Shown here piece after piece: positions 1 through 12,900 of a DNA stretch of 64,000 nucleotides (positions are counted from its first letter, which is position 1; the number at the start of each line of letters is the position of its first letter). The notes under the pieces were generated by a model. The model had not been told where the DNA came from. It worked only from the letters and a program-made list of their open reading frames with translations, and searched no databases. Origin of the DNA: Ciona savignyi (lineage: Eukaryota; Chordata; Ascidiacea; Phlebobranchia; Cionidae); NCBI GenBank assembly GCA_000149265.1, contig CH003301.1:621438-685437 (forward strand), given 5' to 3'. A program made the translations under genes and the position numbers.

Positions 1-1164
1 GGAAATACCCCCAAAAATAGGATTTTGTTCCTAAATCAGGATTGTGACAAGCATGCCATTTCACCCCGACATTTACCAAAAGAAGTAATGGAATCGCGAA
101 TAAAATTTGACATTTGTTAGACAACATGGTCTATAGATATGCAGAAATCAAAATTGTGGGTGAAGAATTTAGGGAAATTCCCCTGAGACCTTAAAAACCA
201 AAACGGTATTTTTTCTGAAAAAATAGCTTTTTACGGGATAGCGCTTGAACAGATTCTTCAATTTTAATCAGATTTGGTAGAATGTAAGTGCAATAGTGAC
301 TGATTTAACACTTAAAACAAATAAAAAAGATGACCTAATGAAATACCCTAAAAACTAAGATTTTTTCCTCAAATCATGATAGCAACATGCATGGCATGGC
401 GCCCCGACATCTACCAGAAAAATTAATGGAATGGCAATAAGAAATTTGACATTTGTAAGAGAACATGGTCTAGATATGCAGAAACTACAATGTTGGGTAA
501 TGAATCCAGGGGAATTCCCCTTATACGTTAAAAACCAAAACGTTTTTTTCTAATAAATTATCTTTTTGGGGTATAGCGCTTCAACGGCTGCTCTAATTTT
601 GATCAGATTTGGTGAAATGTTAGACCATTAAACACTCTGAGTCAATTAATTAAAACAAAGAAAACATTTACTTAGGGTAATTTCCTTAAAATCGAAAATA
701 TGTTCTTGAATTGTGATTGTGACAGGCATGCCATATCGCACTGACATATCCAACAAGGAGTCGACAAAACTAAATAAAACTTTAAGCATTGTTACATAAA
801 ATGACCCACATATGTAAAACAGAAACTTATTTACTAATCCCATAGGAATTCCCTGAAAGCATGAAATTGGGCTATTTTGGAAATTTAGCTTTATTTTACC
901 ACCACGCTTGAAAACAAGCTTTAATTTAAAACATTTGTGGTGAATGTTCGTAAATAGAAGACGTTTATTCTTTTCTCAACTACACATGGAAAAGAAGTTC
1001 GGTCTAATAACTATGGGACCCATGCGTTTATGCTTGCAGAAACAAAGTACATACTCGGTGTATAAAATACAAATTGTGGTTAGGGACCCTGTAGCATGAA
1101 TATATGACATACGACATGTGTTTTACAAATAGTGATGGTTAAACACGTGGTTGACACTCTCTAG
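1..1164. mobile_element. Right arm of a large inverted-repeat (foldback-like) element, cut by the window start
   Basis: The segment consists of roughly 300-360 bp units in tandem, each with the signature of a rounded CCCGACAT block, a 'catggtctagatatgcag' block and a GGGGAATTCCCC-type palindrome (clearest at 509-520). It ends in GTTGACACTCTCTAG at 1164. The same order, orientation and terminus recur at about 19690-20811, the right arm of the complete element there. Sequence from 1165 on joins the normal transporter-array unit (TCTAATATTATC), matching the uninterrupted sites at 5621, 9978 and 15023. No transposase is visible. Family assignment is not possible by eye. Confidence 0.75.
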
Positions 1165-2645
1165 TCTAATATTATCTTTACGCGTGGGACCAGTGTAAAG
1201 ACAAGGATTATGATCAAATATGTGGATTGGTTCTATTTTTAATCTTTCCACTTTCGCACGAACGTGTGCAGGATCTTGGGTATAAGGAGTAATTAGTAAC
1301 GAACTTTACACATGTTGCTTAACTAGTTTATTTAAATGAATATATCAAAATGGGAAATGAACAAATTAGTAAAATACCTCGGCAATCTGACTACTTTAAT
1401 CGTATAATTATTCAGCGATGGTAGCTGTCCTACACAAAATCAGTACTGATGCATCATATGACATATATATAAATGGACTAGCCTACATATATATAACTTA
1501 CAATTTTAAATCAGTTGATAAAGATTCTATAATTAACAGAAGAGTACCTACCGTTAACTTAAACTAAAGAACATATCATTTTTTAATAGTCAAATTAGTA
1601 TTTTATCTAGCTATCGTAAAAAATATCGCCTTATGGTTGCATACCAAATAGCACCGAATAGTTGAAAGAAGAAGATAAACCGCACACAGGAAATTGGGCT
1701 GTGCTTTAACCGGTCAGCAAGTTTTATTATTATCAGTCCCGAATGCCATATTTTGACAAGCCAAGCTTTTTGAATTTGTCAGTTAAGGGAAATAATCAAA
1801 CAAGCAGGCAGTTCAGTTACATTTAAAGAATTTAACACAGTTTTAAACGACCTTACGTGGCATTAGTATAATTATATATCCATTACAGTAGACTACGTTT
1901 TTAAATACCGTAAGAATAGTAATTCGTAAGTTTAAGAGAAAAATAAAAAAATAAAAAAATAAGAAATGGTTATGAAGGTGATGTTCCTTATTTAAGGCTC
2001 CTTTATCAGCCAATAAAAGCAATTTGGTCCTTTTTGCATTTAGAGATGCAACTATTAGTAGAGCTAATGCCAAATCCAGTTAAAAAGTACGTGGTCGTTT
2101 AAATATACCATTGCATTGTGTTTGTGGAAATGTTGCTAGTTTTCCCCGCACAGGAACTCATTGTGCTGATCAGTACTATTTATAATACTTAATCTTTGGG
2201 ATTGTTTTCAAATCTGGTTAAGACAGTATTAGGTCTCTACAGTTGAGATAATTTAATAGATTTTGACTTTATTTAGGTTAAAAAAAAATTATAACTTGAA
2301 CAAAAGGAATTTAATTACTTACAAAAGAAACGTACGTATGCTCTAGAAAGTATGGCTGTAATCAAACAATCAAGAGAAAACGCGAGCGCCAGATTAATTA
2401 AGCCATGTTCGTGATAAAAAAGCTTGAAACAAAAAAATTAAATACTATTTCAAAGGTTAAAATATTTGTTTACAATTAGACAGACTATTGTCCATTCATG
2501 CAAAACGATCCAGTAAAACGAGCATATGTTGCCCTTTTGCAAACCTATTGTGTCTTATAGATGTCTTAAGTTTAGTATGATTATAATCTGTGCTTTTGTT
2601 AAAACTAACTGGAAAGATCATTAGCCCTGCTGGTCAAAAAGCAAG

Positions 2646-4004
2646 ATGTCAGCAACCGAACAAGTACAAGAATCCAAGCTTAAAGCTTACCCAATGAGAT
2701 GGCTGGTTTTGGCCATTTCGTTTTTTAATAGTGCTTTACGCTGCCTTTGCCAATCATGCTATGGGCCAATAAATAATGTTCTTGTCAGATTACTCAGAGT
2801 ACACTCGTGGCAAATTGACTGGTTGGTGATTGTTCAATCTATAGTTCTAATGGTAATGGGGATACCGATTTCTTGGATAACCATTCGCTTTGGTTTCCGA
2901 AAATCTTTAACTTTAATGTCCGCCTTTCTTGCTGTTGGGTTTTCGCTTATTCTTGCTGGTGTGTGGGTAAAAGGAGGTTACTACTTTATGCTTGCTGGAC
3001 AAGCAATGAACAGCTTAAGTATTCTTATTGGTTTTGGACTAGTGCCCCTTATAGCGGCCTTGTGGTTTCCGGCAAACGAGGTTGCAATTGCGGTTGCTAT
3101 TCAGTTAGTTGCCCGAGGAACGGGTGAAGCTTTGGGATCTGCAATTCCTTCGTTGCTCGTCAACATGCATCAATCAAGATCGGAAATGAGATTGGGATTA
3201 ACAATAATGTTTGCTCCACTTATCGTGATCGCCGCCATATTAACGCTTATATCCGTCTTTGTCCCTCAAGCTCCACTTCTTCCGCCAAGTGTCGCCCAAC
3301 TGAAGAAGCAACGAGCTGAAATAAAGGAAAAAATTAGTTTAAAAGAGTCTGTTATTCGGGTATTCGCTGTCGCGAAAAAAGTCATTTTGTCTCCGCGATT
3401 TATCGTTGTTTCGTTAGTGTCATCAATATTAGGCCCACTCTTACGGTGCTATACTATTCTATTGTCATCAATGCTCCATAAAAACTTCCATGGAGAGTCG
3501 CATTTAAACAAGAACTCGGGTTTTGTTCTTCTTGGCTCGTGGTGCCTTTTTATCGTATCCGCTTTAGCGATGGGCCCGATAATAGCAAAGAGCAAAAGAT
3601 ATAGAGCTGTGATGGTTCTTAGTGGTTTAATTAGTAGCGTGGCATGCTCTCTGGTTTGTTTAGGAATCAATGTTCATTTGTTAGCTTTGGTTTACACGGG
3701 GGTTTTGTTAATTGGAGTTGGAGTAGGATCAGTGAACACATGCATGTTTGAATTATTGGTGGAAGTGACATATCCTATATCACCACATCTTGTACTTTCA
3801 CTAAACATTATAGTAATGGGGTGTTTTCGTATGACATACCCGATTGTTATGAGAGCATTGTTAACTAAATACGGATCTGCCGTGGCATCCGTCATGCCAG
3901 CTTTATTTTCGATTGTAGCATTATTGGTCATTGCATCTATCCCAATTCGTTTTAAAAGATTAGAAGCTGAAAATTCGCCAGAAACCGCGCCTTTGCTTGA
4001 ATGA
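2646..4004 (+). CDS. SLC49/FLVCR-like major facilitator transporter, copy 1 (intact)
   Basis: Single uninterrupted frame of 452 aa for a multi-pass membrane transporter. It has about 12 hydrophobic segments, with a charged cytoplasmic loop at about residues 207-245. Features recalled from FLVCR proteins are visible: RWLVL at 18-22, YGPINN at 39-44, IDWL at 57-60, ALWFPANEVA at 138-147 and FELLVEVTYPIS at 368-379. Known family members move haem, choline or related solutes across plasma or organelle membranes; the substrate here cannot be read. The C-terminus ends ETAPLLE, which contains an acidic dileucine pattern (E446-x3-LL) typical of endosomal/lysosomal sorting. The start ATG follows an A-rich context and is shared by all four copies. 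It is intronless, unlike every neighbouring multi-exon gene, which suggests retroposition before tandem duplication (inference). Confidence 0.85.
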   Translation: MSATEQVQESKLKAYPMRWLVLAISFFNSALRCLCQSCYGPINNVLVRLLRVHSWQIDWLVIVQSIVLMVMGIPISWITIRFGFRKSLTLMSAFLAVGFSLILAGVWVKGGYYFMLAGQAMNSLSILIGFGLVPLIAALWFPANEVAIAVAIQLVARGTGEALGSAIPSLLVNMHQSRSEMRLGLTIMFAPLIVIAAILTLISVFVPQAPLLPPSVAQLKKQRAEIKEKISLKESVIRVFAVAKKVILSPRFIVVSLVSSILGPLLRCYTILLSSMLHKNFHGESHLNKNSGFVLLGSWCLFIVSALAMGPIIAKSKRYRAVMVLSGLISSVACSLVCLGINVHLLALVYTGVLLIGVGVGSVNTCMFELLVEVTYPISPHLVLSLNIIVMGCFRMTYPIVMRALLTKYGSAVASVMPALFSIVALLVIASIPIRFKRLEAENSPETAPLLE

Positions 4005-4605
4005 TAACTGATATATAGGTTAGTCATATGTAGGCTAAACCTTGAACGACATATAATGTGCATTATTAAAAATGTCTTGTTTTGTTTTTTGTTTATCAAT
4101 GTACTTATCTGTTCCACGGCATATACTTCACTTTTTTGTGATTGAAAAAAAACACATTAATACATAAATAATTTGTTTGGTTATGCTTGTTTTTAGTCAG
4201 ACTAATATAAGTTCTTCAGTGTTCGTAAATATTATAAGACATTCCAATACAATAATTTCACTACTTCTTTGGTCTACGGTCTACATTTCTACAACAATGA
4301 AACACAGAATAACACGATATATAAAATAGTATTTTCAAAGTGCAATTTGCAAAAAAATAAAAAGTTGGAGTCTTTTATACCCCAAAGGCCCCGTTTAATA
4401 CAATGCCGTTGTAGTTTTAGTTTTAATTTATTCATTTTTTGCCCAAGCCGTGATTCTGGTCTGGTTTCCATAGGTTTTAGCTAGAGTGTATATTTGCATA
4501 TTTGCTTGAGCTATGAACTTAGTTGACATTGCTTTAAACCAGTGGAATAATGAAACAACACTAAAAGGAGGAAAACTGCACACACTATTTGTGTAAAAAA
4601 CAACT

Positions 4606-4662
4606 CTAAGCTCTAACCCCAACCCTAACGCTAATCTTAACCTGAACACTAATTCTAACCCA
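4606..4662. repeat. Degenerate telomere-like CCCTAA tract
   Basis: A stretch of imperfect CTAACC/CCCTAA hexamers lies in the 3' flank of transporter copy 1 and is repeated in copy 2 at 8960-9015. It is interstitial and degenerate, carried by the tandem duplication. No function is evident. Confidence 0.5.
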
Positions 4663-5620
4663 ACCAGTCAACCACGGGGCCATTGTACATTTGTTCTAAT
4701 ACAGCATTATATGTGTATGGAATGATGTACGAATATGCCGAAAGCTAGATGGCAGAGCCTTCATTTCGAACAACATAGCAACTTGTCTGTAAATATGTAC
4801 GCCAATCATAACCGTCAATAAAGCAATATGTGGTCCATACTGAGCTATTAGAGACGGTGTTATAATAATTTACTGCGGAACCCTAAAGGCCTAAACAATT
4901 CTTTCCATGTTGAACGATCGACCTTCTCTAAAAAAAACAACAGTATGCTGGCAAAAACTTTATTAAGAACGCACATACAATGTTACAGTGTTAACGACTA
5001 ATTACAGCGCATATATAGTTTATAAAGCTAACATGCAAATAAACTAGAATTAATATTGTGCTTGGTGTGGTCACAGTTAACATTATTTATAATTGAGGTA
5101 TAATTAAACAATAAATTATCATGATAGGCGCGTCAGCATTTGAACTCTAATTAACAGTAAATATAAATTTCCTTTTTCTTATACTTAAAAATCGCGAATT
5201 CTGCCAAACAAAATTACCGGACAATAAAAAATAGTGATGCAAATGCGGTGAGTAGGTTATACTGGCTGGATATATAGCGGAGTGCATATTGATTATTATA
5301 AAACGTCATGGCGGGAAGAAATATTTACAAAATTCACCAGCGTTATCTTGTATAAAACATATTAATTGTAGTTAGGTAGCCCGGAAATGCTACTTTTAAA
5401 CACATGCTATACAAGCTGTCAGCCAAATGCGTTTTACAAAAAATGCTCTTTAACACGTGATTTGTTCTTTTTAGTTTTTATTAAGTTTCATGATTTCCAA
5501 TTAAATATATGGCGAATGCGACTTTGGCATTATGTTTAGGTTACTGCTCTGTTAGCCATTTACGTACAAAATTTTATATCCTGTCTATGCAGGTAGTTTG
5601 GATTATACCAGACCCGTTTT

Positions 5621-8600
5621 CTAATATTATCTTTACACGTGGGACCAGTGTATAAAAATAAAGATTATGTTTAAATATGTGGATTGGTTCGATCTTTAAT
5701 CTTTCCAATTTCGCACGAACGTGTGCAGGATCATGGGTATAAGGTATAATTAGTAACGCACTTTACACATGTTGCTTAACTAGTTGATTTAAATGAATAC
5801 TGTATATCAAAAAGGGAAATGAACAAAATACTAAAGTAGCTCGGCAATCCGACTAGTTTAATCGTATGATTATTCAGCGATGGAGCTGTCCTATACAAAA
5901 TCAGCGTTAATGCATCCTATTACATATATATAAATGAAAGTACTGCGGAAGCAGTCCCATCGAATACCATATGACGAGCCAAGATTTTGGAATTTGTCGG
6001 TTAGGGGAAATCATCAAACAAGCAGGCAGTTTAGTTACATTTAAAGAATTTAACATAGTTTAAAACGCCCTTACGTGGCATTGTAGAAATATATATGTAT
6101 TACAATAGACTAGGTTTTTAAGTACCGTAAGAATAGAAATTCCTAAGTTTAAGAAAAAAATAGAAAAATTAAGAAATAAGAAATGGTTATGAAGTTGATG
6201 TTCCCTATTTAAGGCTCCTTTATCAGCCAATAGGCCTAAAACCAATTTGGTCCTTTTACAGTTAGCCACACAGCTATGAGTGGAGTTAATGCCAAAATCC
6301 AGTTGGAACGTACGTGGGTCGTTTAAATATACCATTGCATTGTGTTTGTGGAAATGTTGCTAGTTTTCCCCGCACAGGAACATATTGTGCGGATCAGTAC
6401 TATTTATAATACTTAATCTTTTGGGATTGTTTTTAAATCTGGTTAAGACAGTTAGGTCCCGGTGAATGCAGTTGAGTTAGTTTAATAGATTTTGACTTCA
6501 TTAGAGTTTAGAAAACGTATTACTTGACTTAGCGTTCTAAATTAAACAAAAGTACTTTAGTTACTCACAAAAGAAACGTGCGTATACTGTAAAGTGTAGA
6601 AAGTAAATGCAACCAACTACACAGCAACAAACTGAGTTTCACAACTGGCTATAATCAAACAATCAATGGAAAACACGCGCGCCAGATTGATTTAGCCATA
6701 TTTGTGACAAAAAAGCTTAAAACAAAAAATAAACTTAAAATAGTATTTCAGAATGCCTCATAATAACTTATCAGTCAATAGGTAAAATTCAACAAAGGTT
6801 GAATTCTTGTTTACAATTAGACAGACTATTGGTTTAGTCTTATCGATACATGTAACACGATCCAGTAAAACGAGCATATGTTGCCCTTTTGCAAACCTAT
6901 TGTGTCTTATAGATGTCTTAAGTTTGGTATGATTATTATCTATGCTTTTGTTAAAACCAACTGGATAGATCATTAGCGCTGCTGGTCAAAAAAGCAAGAT
7001 GTCAGCAACCGAAAAAGAACAAGAATCCAAGCTTAAAGCTTACCCAATGAGGTGGCTGGTTTTGGCCATTTCGTTTTTTAATAGTGTTTTACGCTGCCTT
7101 TGCCAATCATGCTATGGACCAATAAATAATGTTCTTGTCAGATTACTCAGAGTACACTCGTGGCAAATTGACTGGTTGGTGATTGTTCAATCTATAGTTC
7201 TGATGGTAATGGGGATACCGATTTCTTGGATGACCATTCGCTTTGGTTTCAGAAAATCTTTAACTTTAATGTCCGCCTTTCTTGCTGTTGGGTTTTCGCT
7301 CATTCTTGCTGGTGTGTGGGTAAAAGGAGGTTACTACTTTATGCTTGCTGGACAAGCAATCAACAGCTTAAGCGTTCTTATTGGTATTGGACTAGTGCCC
7401 CTTATAGCGGCCTTGTGGTTTCCGGCAAACGAAGTTGCAATTGCGGTTGGTATCCAGTTATTTGCCCGAGGAACGGGTGAAGCTTTGGGATCTGCAATTC
7501 CTTCGTTGCTCGTCAACATGCATCAATCAAGATCGGAAATGAGATTGGGATTAACAATAATGTTTGCTCCACTTATCGTGGTCGCCGCCATATTAACGCT
7601 TATATCCGTCTTTGTCCCTCAAGCTCCACTTCTTCCGCCAAGTGTCGCCCAACTGAAGAAGCAACGAGCTGAAATAAAGGAAGAAATTAGTTTAAAAGAG
7701 TCTGTTATTCGGTTATTCGCTGTCGCGAAAAAAGTCATTTTGTCTCCGCGGTTTATCGTTGTTTCGTTAGTGTCATCAATATTAGGCCCACTCTTACGGT
7801 GCTATACTATTCTATTGTCATCAATGCTCCATAAAAACTTCCATGGAGAGCCGCATTTAAACAAGAACTCGGGTTTTGTTCTTCTTGGCTCGTGGTGCCT
7901 TTTTACCGTATCCGCTTTGGCGATGGGCCCGATAATAGCAAAGAGCAAAAGATATAGAGCTGTGATGGTTCTTAGTGGTTTAATTAGTAGCGTGGCATGC
8001 TCTCTGGTTTGTTTAGGAATCAATGTTCATTTGATAGCTTTGGTTTACACGGGAGTTTTGTTAATTGGAGTTGGAGTAGGATCAGTGAACACATGCATGT
8101 TTGAATTATTGGTGGAAGTGACATATCCTATATCACCACATCTTGTACTTTCACTAAACATTATAGTAATGGGGTGTTTTCGTATGACATACCCGATTGT
8201 TATGAGAGCATTGTTAACTAAATACGGATCCGCCGTGGCATCCGTCATGCCAGCTTTATTTTCGATTATAGCATTATTGGTCATTGCATCTATCCCAATT
8301 CGTTTTAAAAGATTATAAGCTGAAAATTCGCCAGAAACCGCGCCTTTGCTTGAATGATAACTGATATATAGGTTAGTCATATGTAGGCTAAACCTTGAAC
8401 GACATATAATGTGCATTATTAAAAATGTATTGTTTTGTTTTTTGTTTATCAATGTACTTATCTGTTCCACGGCATATACTTCACTTTTTTGTGATTGAAA
8501 AAAACACATTAATACATAAATAATTTGTTTGGTTATGCTTGTTTTTAGTCAGACTAATATAAGTTCTTCAGTGTTCGTAAATATTATAAGACATTCCAAT

Positions 8601-9977
8601 ACAATAATTTCACTACTTCTTTGGTCTACGGTCTACATTTCTACAACAATGAAACACAGAATAACACGATATATAAAATAGTATTTTCAAAGTGCAATTT
8701 GCAAAAAAATAAAAAGTTGAAGTCTTTTATTCCTAAAAAGCCCCGTTTAATACAATGCCGTTGTAGTTTTAGTTTAATTTATTCATTTTTTGCCCCAGCC
8801 GTGATTCTGGTCTGGTTTCCATAGGTTTTAGCTAGAGTGTATATTTGCATATTTGCTTGAGCTATGAACTTAGTTGACATTGCTTTAAACCAGTGGAATA
8901 ATGAAACAACACTAAAAGGAGGAAAACTGCACACACTATTTGTGTAAAAAACAACTCTAAGCTCTAACCCCAACCCTAACGCTAATCTTAACCTGAACAC
9001 TAATTCTAACCCAACCAGTCAACCACGGGGCCATTGTACATTTGTTCTAATACAGCATTATATGTGTATGGAATGATGTACGAATATGCCGAAAGCTAGA
9101 TGGCAGAGCCTTCATTTCGAACAACATAGCAACTTGTCTGTAAATATGTACGCCAATCATAACCGTCAATAAAGCAATATGTGGTCCATACTGAGCTATT
9201 AGAGACGGTGTTATAATAATTTACTGCGGAACCCTAAAGGCCTAAACAATTCTTTCCATGTTGAACGATCGACCTTCTCTAAAAAAAACAACAGTATGCT
9301 GGCAAAAACTTTATTAAGAACGCACATACAATGTTACAGTGTTAACGACTAATTACAGCGCATATATAGTTTATACAGCTAACATGCAAATAAACTAGAA
9401 TTAATATTGTGCATGGTGTGGTCACAGTTAACATTATTTAGAATTGAGGTATAATTAAACAATAAATTATCATGATAGGCGCGTCAGCATTTGAACTCTA
9501 ATTAACAGTAAATATAAATTTCCTTTTTCTTATAGGCCTACTTAAAAATCGCGAATTCTGCCAAACAAAATTACCGGGCAATAAAAAATAGTGATGCAAA
9601 TGCGGTGAGTAGGTTATACTGGCTGGATATATAGCGGAGTGCATATTGATTATTATAAAACGTCATGGCGGGAAGAAATATTTACAAAATTCACCAGCGT
9701 TATCTTGTATAAAACATATTAAATGTAGTTAGGTAGCCCGGAAATGCTACTTTTAAACACAGGCTATACAAGCTGTCAGCCAAATGCGTTTTACAAAAAA
9801 TGCTCTTTAACACGTGATTTGTTCTTTTTAGTTTTTATTAAGTTTCATGATTTCCAATTAAATATATGGCGAATGCGACTTTGGCATTATGTTTAGGTTA
9901 CTGCTCTGTTAGCCATTTACGTACAAATTTTTATATCCTGTCTATGCAGGTAGTTTGGATTATACCAGACCCGTTTT
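5621..9977 (+). repeat. Tandem array unit 2
   Basis: Second unit, 4,357 bp. Its 3' flank (8333-9860) is almost identical to that of unit 1 (3980-5500), whereas its 5' flank and gene N-terminus are closest to unit 3. That mosaic points to unequal exchange or conversion between units. Apart from the gene, the non-coding parts show no RNA gene and no convincing reading frame. Confidence 0.85.
6999..8318 (+). CDS. SLC49/FLVCR-like transporter, copy 2 (C-terminally shortened)
   Basis: 439-aa frame, collinear with copy 1 over the whole membrane domain. A single G-to-T change turns the glutamate codon after RFKRL into TAA at 8316-8318. The following bases still encode the lost tail AENSPETAPLLE out of use. 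All membrane segments remain, so transport could persist, but the acidic dileucine sorting pattern is gone, which could change the compartment in which the protein acts (inference). Its N-terminal half shares private residues with copy 3 (KEQ near the start, INSLSVLIGIG, GIQLFARG), while the LSLNIIVMG segment is shared with copy 1. Confidence 0.8.
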   Translation: MSATEKEQESKLKAYPMRWLVLAISFFNSVLRCLCQSCYGPINNVLVRLLRVHSWQIDWLVIVQSIVLMVMGIPISWMTIRFGFRKSLTLMSAFLAVGFSLILAGVWVKGGYYFMLAGQAINSLSVLIGIGLVPLIAALWFPANEVAIAVGIQLFARGTGEALGSAIPSLLVNMHQSRSEMRLGLTIMFAPLIVVAAILTLISVFVPQAPLLPPSVAQLKKQRAEIKEEISLKESVIRLFAVAKKVILSPRFIVVSLVSSILGPLLRCYTILLSSMLHKNFHGEPHLNKNSGFVLLGSWCLFTVSALAMGPIIAKSKRYRAVMVLSGLISSVACSLVCLGINVHLIALVYTGVLLIGVGVGSVNTCMFELLVEVTYPISPHLVLSLNIIVMGCFRMTYPIVMRALLTKYGSAVASVMPALFSIIALLVIASIPIRFKRL

Positions 9978-12900
9978 CTAATATTATCTTTACACGTGGG
10001 ACCAGTATAAAAACAAAGATTACGTTTAAATATGTGGATTGGTTCGATCTTTAATCTTTCCACTTTCGCACGAACGTGTGCAGGATCTTGGGTATAAGGA
10101 GTAATTAGTAACGAACTTTACACATGTTGCTTAACTAGTTGATTTAAATGAATACTGTATATCAAAAAAGGAAATGAACAAAATACTAAAGTAGCTCGGC
10201 AATCCGACTAGTTTAATCGTATGATTTTTCAGCGATGGAGCTGTCCCATACAAAATCAGCGTTAATGCATCCTATTACATATATATAAATGAAAGTACTG
10301 CGGAAGCAGTCCCATCGAATACCATATGGCGAGCCAAGATTTTGGAATTTGTCGGTTAAGGGAAATAATCATACAAGGAGGCAGTTCAGTTACAGTTAAA
10401 GAATTTAACGTAGTTTAAAACGCCCTTACGTGGCATTGTAGAAATATATATCTATTACAATAGACTACGTTTTTAAGTACCGTAAGAATAGAAATTCCTA
10501 AGTTTAAGAAAAAAATAGAAAAATTAAGAAATAAGAAATGGTTATAAGGTTGATGTTCCCTATTAAAGGCTCCTTTATCAGCCAATAAAACCAATTTGGT
10601 CCTTTTACAGTTAGCCACACAACTATGAGTGGAGTTAATGCCAAAATCCAGTTGGAACGTACTTGGTCGTTTAAATATACCATTGCATTGTGTTTGTGGA
10701 GATGTTGCTAGTTTTCCCCGCACAGGAACATATTGTGCGGATCAGTACTATTTGTAATACTTAATCTTTGGGATTGTTTTTAAATCTGGTTAAGACAGTT
10801 AGGTATCAGTGAAAGCAGTTGAGTTAGTTTAATAGATTTTGACTTCATTAGAGTTTAGAAAACGTATTACTTGACTTTCTAAATTAAACAAAAGTAATTT
10901 AGTTACTCACAAAAGAAACGTGCGTATACTGTAAAGTGTAGAAAGTAAATGCAACCAACTACACAGCAACAAACTGAGTTTCACAACTGGCTATAATCAA
11001 ACAATCAATGGAAAACACGCGCGCCAGATTGATTTAGCCATATTTGTGACAAAAAAGCCTAAAACAAAAAATAAACTTAAAATACTATTTCAGAATGTCT
11101 CATAATAACTTATCAGTCAATAGGTAAAATTCAACAAAGGTTGAATTCTTGTTTACAATTAGACAGACTATTGGTTTAGTCTTATCGATACATGTAACAC
11201 GATCCAGTAAAACGAGCATATGTTGCCCTTTTGCAAACCTATTGTGTCTTATAGATGTCTTAAGTTTGGTATGATTATTATCTATGCTTTTGTTAAAACC
11301 AACTGGATAGATCATTAGCGCTGCTGGTCAAAAAAGCAAGATGTCAGCAACCGAAAAAGAACAAGAATCCAAGCTTAAAGCTTACCCAATGAGGTGGCTG
11401 GTTTTGGCCATTTCGTTTTTTAATAGTGTTTTACGCTGCCTTTGCCAATCATGCTATGGACCAATAAATAATGTTCTTGTCAGATTACTCAGAGTACACT
11501 CGTGGCAAATTGACTGGTTGGTGATTGTTCAATCTATAGTTCTGATGGTAATGGGGATACCGATGTCTTGGATGACAATTCGCTTTGGTTTCCGAAAATC
11601 TTTAACTTTAATGTCCGCCTTTCTTGCTGTTGGGTTTTCGCTTATTCTTGCTGGTGTGTGGGTAAAAGGAGGTTACTACTTTATGCTTGCTGGACAAGCA
11701 ATAAACAGCTTAAGCGTTCTTATTGGTATTGGACTAGTGCCTCTTATAGCGGCCTTGTGGTTTCCGGCAAACGAGGTTGCAATTGCGGTTGGTATCCAGT
11801 TATTTGCCCGAGGAACGGGTGAAGCTTTGGGATCTGCAATTCCTTCGTTGCTCGTCAACATGCATCAATCAAGATCGGAAATGAGATTGGGATTAACAAT
11901 AATGTTTGCTCCACTTATCGTGGTCGCCGCCATATTAACGCTTATATCCGTCTTCGTCCCTCAAGCTCCACTTCTTCCGCCAAGTGTCGCCCAACTGAAG
12001 AAGCAACGAGCTGAAATAAAGGAAGAAATTAGCTTAAAAGAGTCTGTTATTCGGGTATTCGCTGTCGCGAAAAAAGTCATTTTGTCTCCGCGATTTATCG
12101 TTGTTTCGTTAGTGTCATCAATATTAGGCCCACTCTTACGGTGCTATACTATTCTATTGTCATCAATGCTCCATAAAAACTTCCATAGAGAGTCGCATTT
12201 AAACAAGAACTCGGGTTTTGTTCTTCTTGGCTCGTGGTGCCTTTTTACCGTATCCGCTTTAGCGATGGGTCCGATAATAGCAAAGAGCAAAAGATATAGA
12301 GCTGTGATGGTTCTTAGTGGTTTAATTAGTAGCGTGGCATGCTCTATGGTTTGTTTAGGAATCAATGTTCATTTGATAGCTTTGGTTTACACGGGGGTTT
12401 TGTTAATTGGAGTTGGAGTAGGATCAGTGAACACATGCATGTTTGAATTATTGGTGGAAGTGACATATCCTATATCACCACATCTTGTACTTTCATTACA
12501 CGTTCTAGTGATGGGATGTTTTCGTATGACATACCCGATTGTTATGAGAGCATTGTTAACTAAATACGGATCCGCCGTGGCATCCGTTATGCCAGCTTTA
12601 TTTTCGATTATAGCATTATTGGTCATTGCATCTATCCCAATTCGCTTCAAAAGATTAGAAGCTGAAAATTCGCCAGAAACCGCGCCTTTGCTTGAATGAT
12701 AACTGATATATAGGTTAGTCATTTGTAGGCTACCTTGAAAGAAATAAAATGTGCACCATTAAAAAATGTCTCATTTTGTTTTTTGTTTATAACAATCTAC
12801 TTATGTTACAGAATTTCTAAGGTTTCTTAGGACGCTGTCTTATAACGGCCTACCGTCAGACCAATTACTAGGGTTTGATACAATTTGGCTTTTATATAAT

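Larger units (their letters stand above)
1165..5620 (+). repeat. Tandem array unit 1 (transporter copy 1 plus flanks)
   Basis: First unit of a four-fold tandem duplication, anchored on the shared string CTAATATTATCTTTAC found at 1166, 5621, 9978 and 15023. The 1.5 kb before the gene and 1.5 kb after it are nearly identical to the matching parts of the next units. The non-coding parts hold no convincing gene. Short open frames on the minus strand at about 1843-2073 recur in the other units only because the DNA is duplicated. Confidence 0.85.

Noticed and set aside
1843-2073. Minus-strand open frame recurring upstream of each transporter copy (also 6060-6335, 10415-10723, 15463-15666)
   Set aside because: The frames shift relative to one another by small indels and show no protein-like conservation; recurrence is explained by duplication of the DNA.
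3692-4117. Minus-strand open frame of 141 codons opposite the end of transporter copy 1 (and equivalents in other copies)
   Set aside because: It is antisense to a clear coding region, and its openness follows from the codon use of the transporter.
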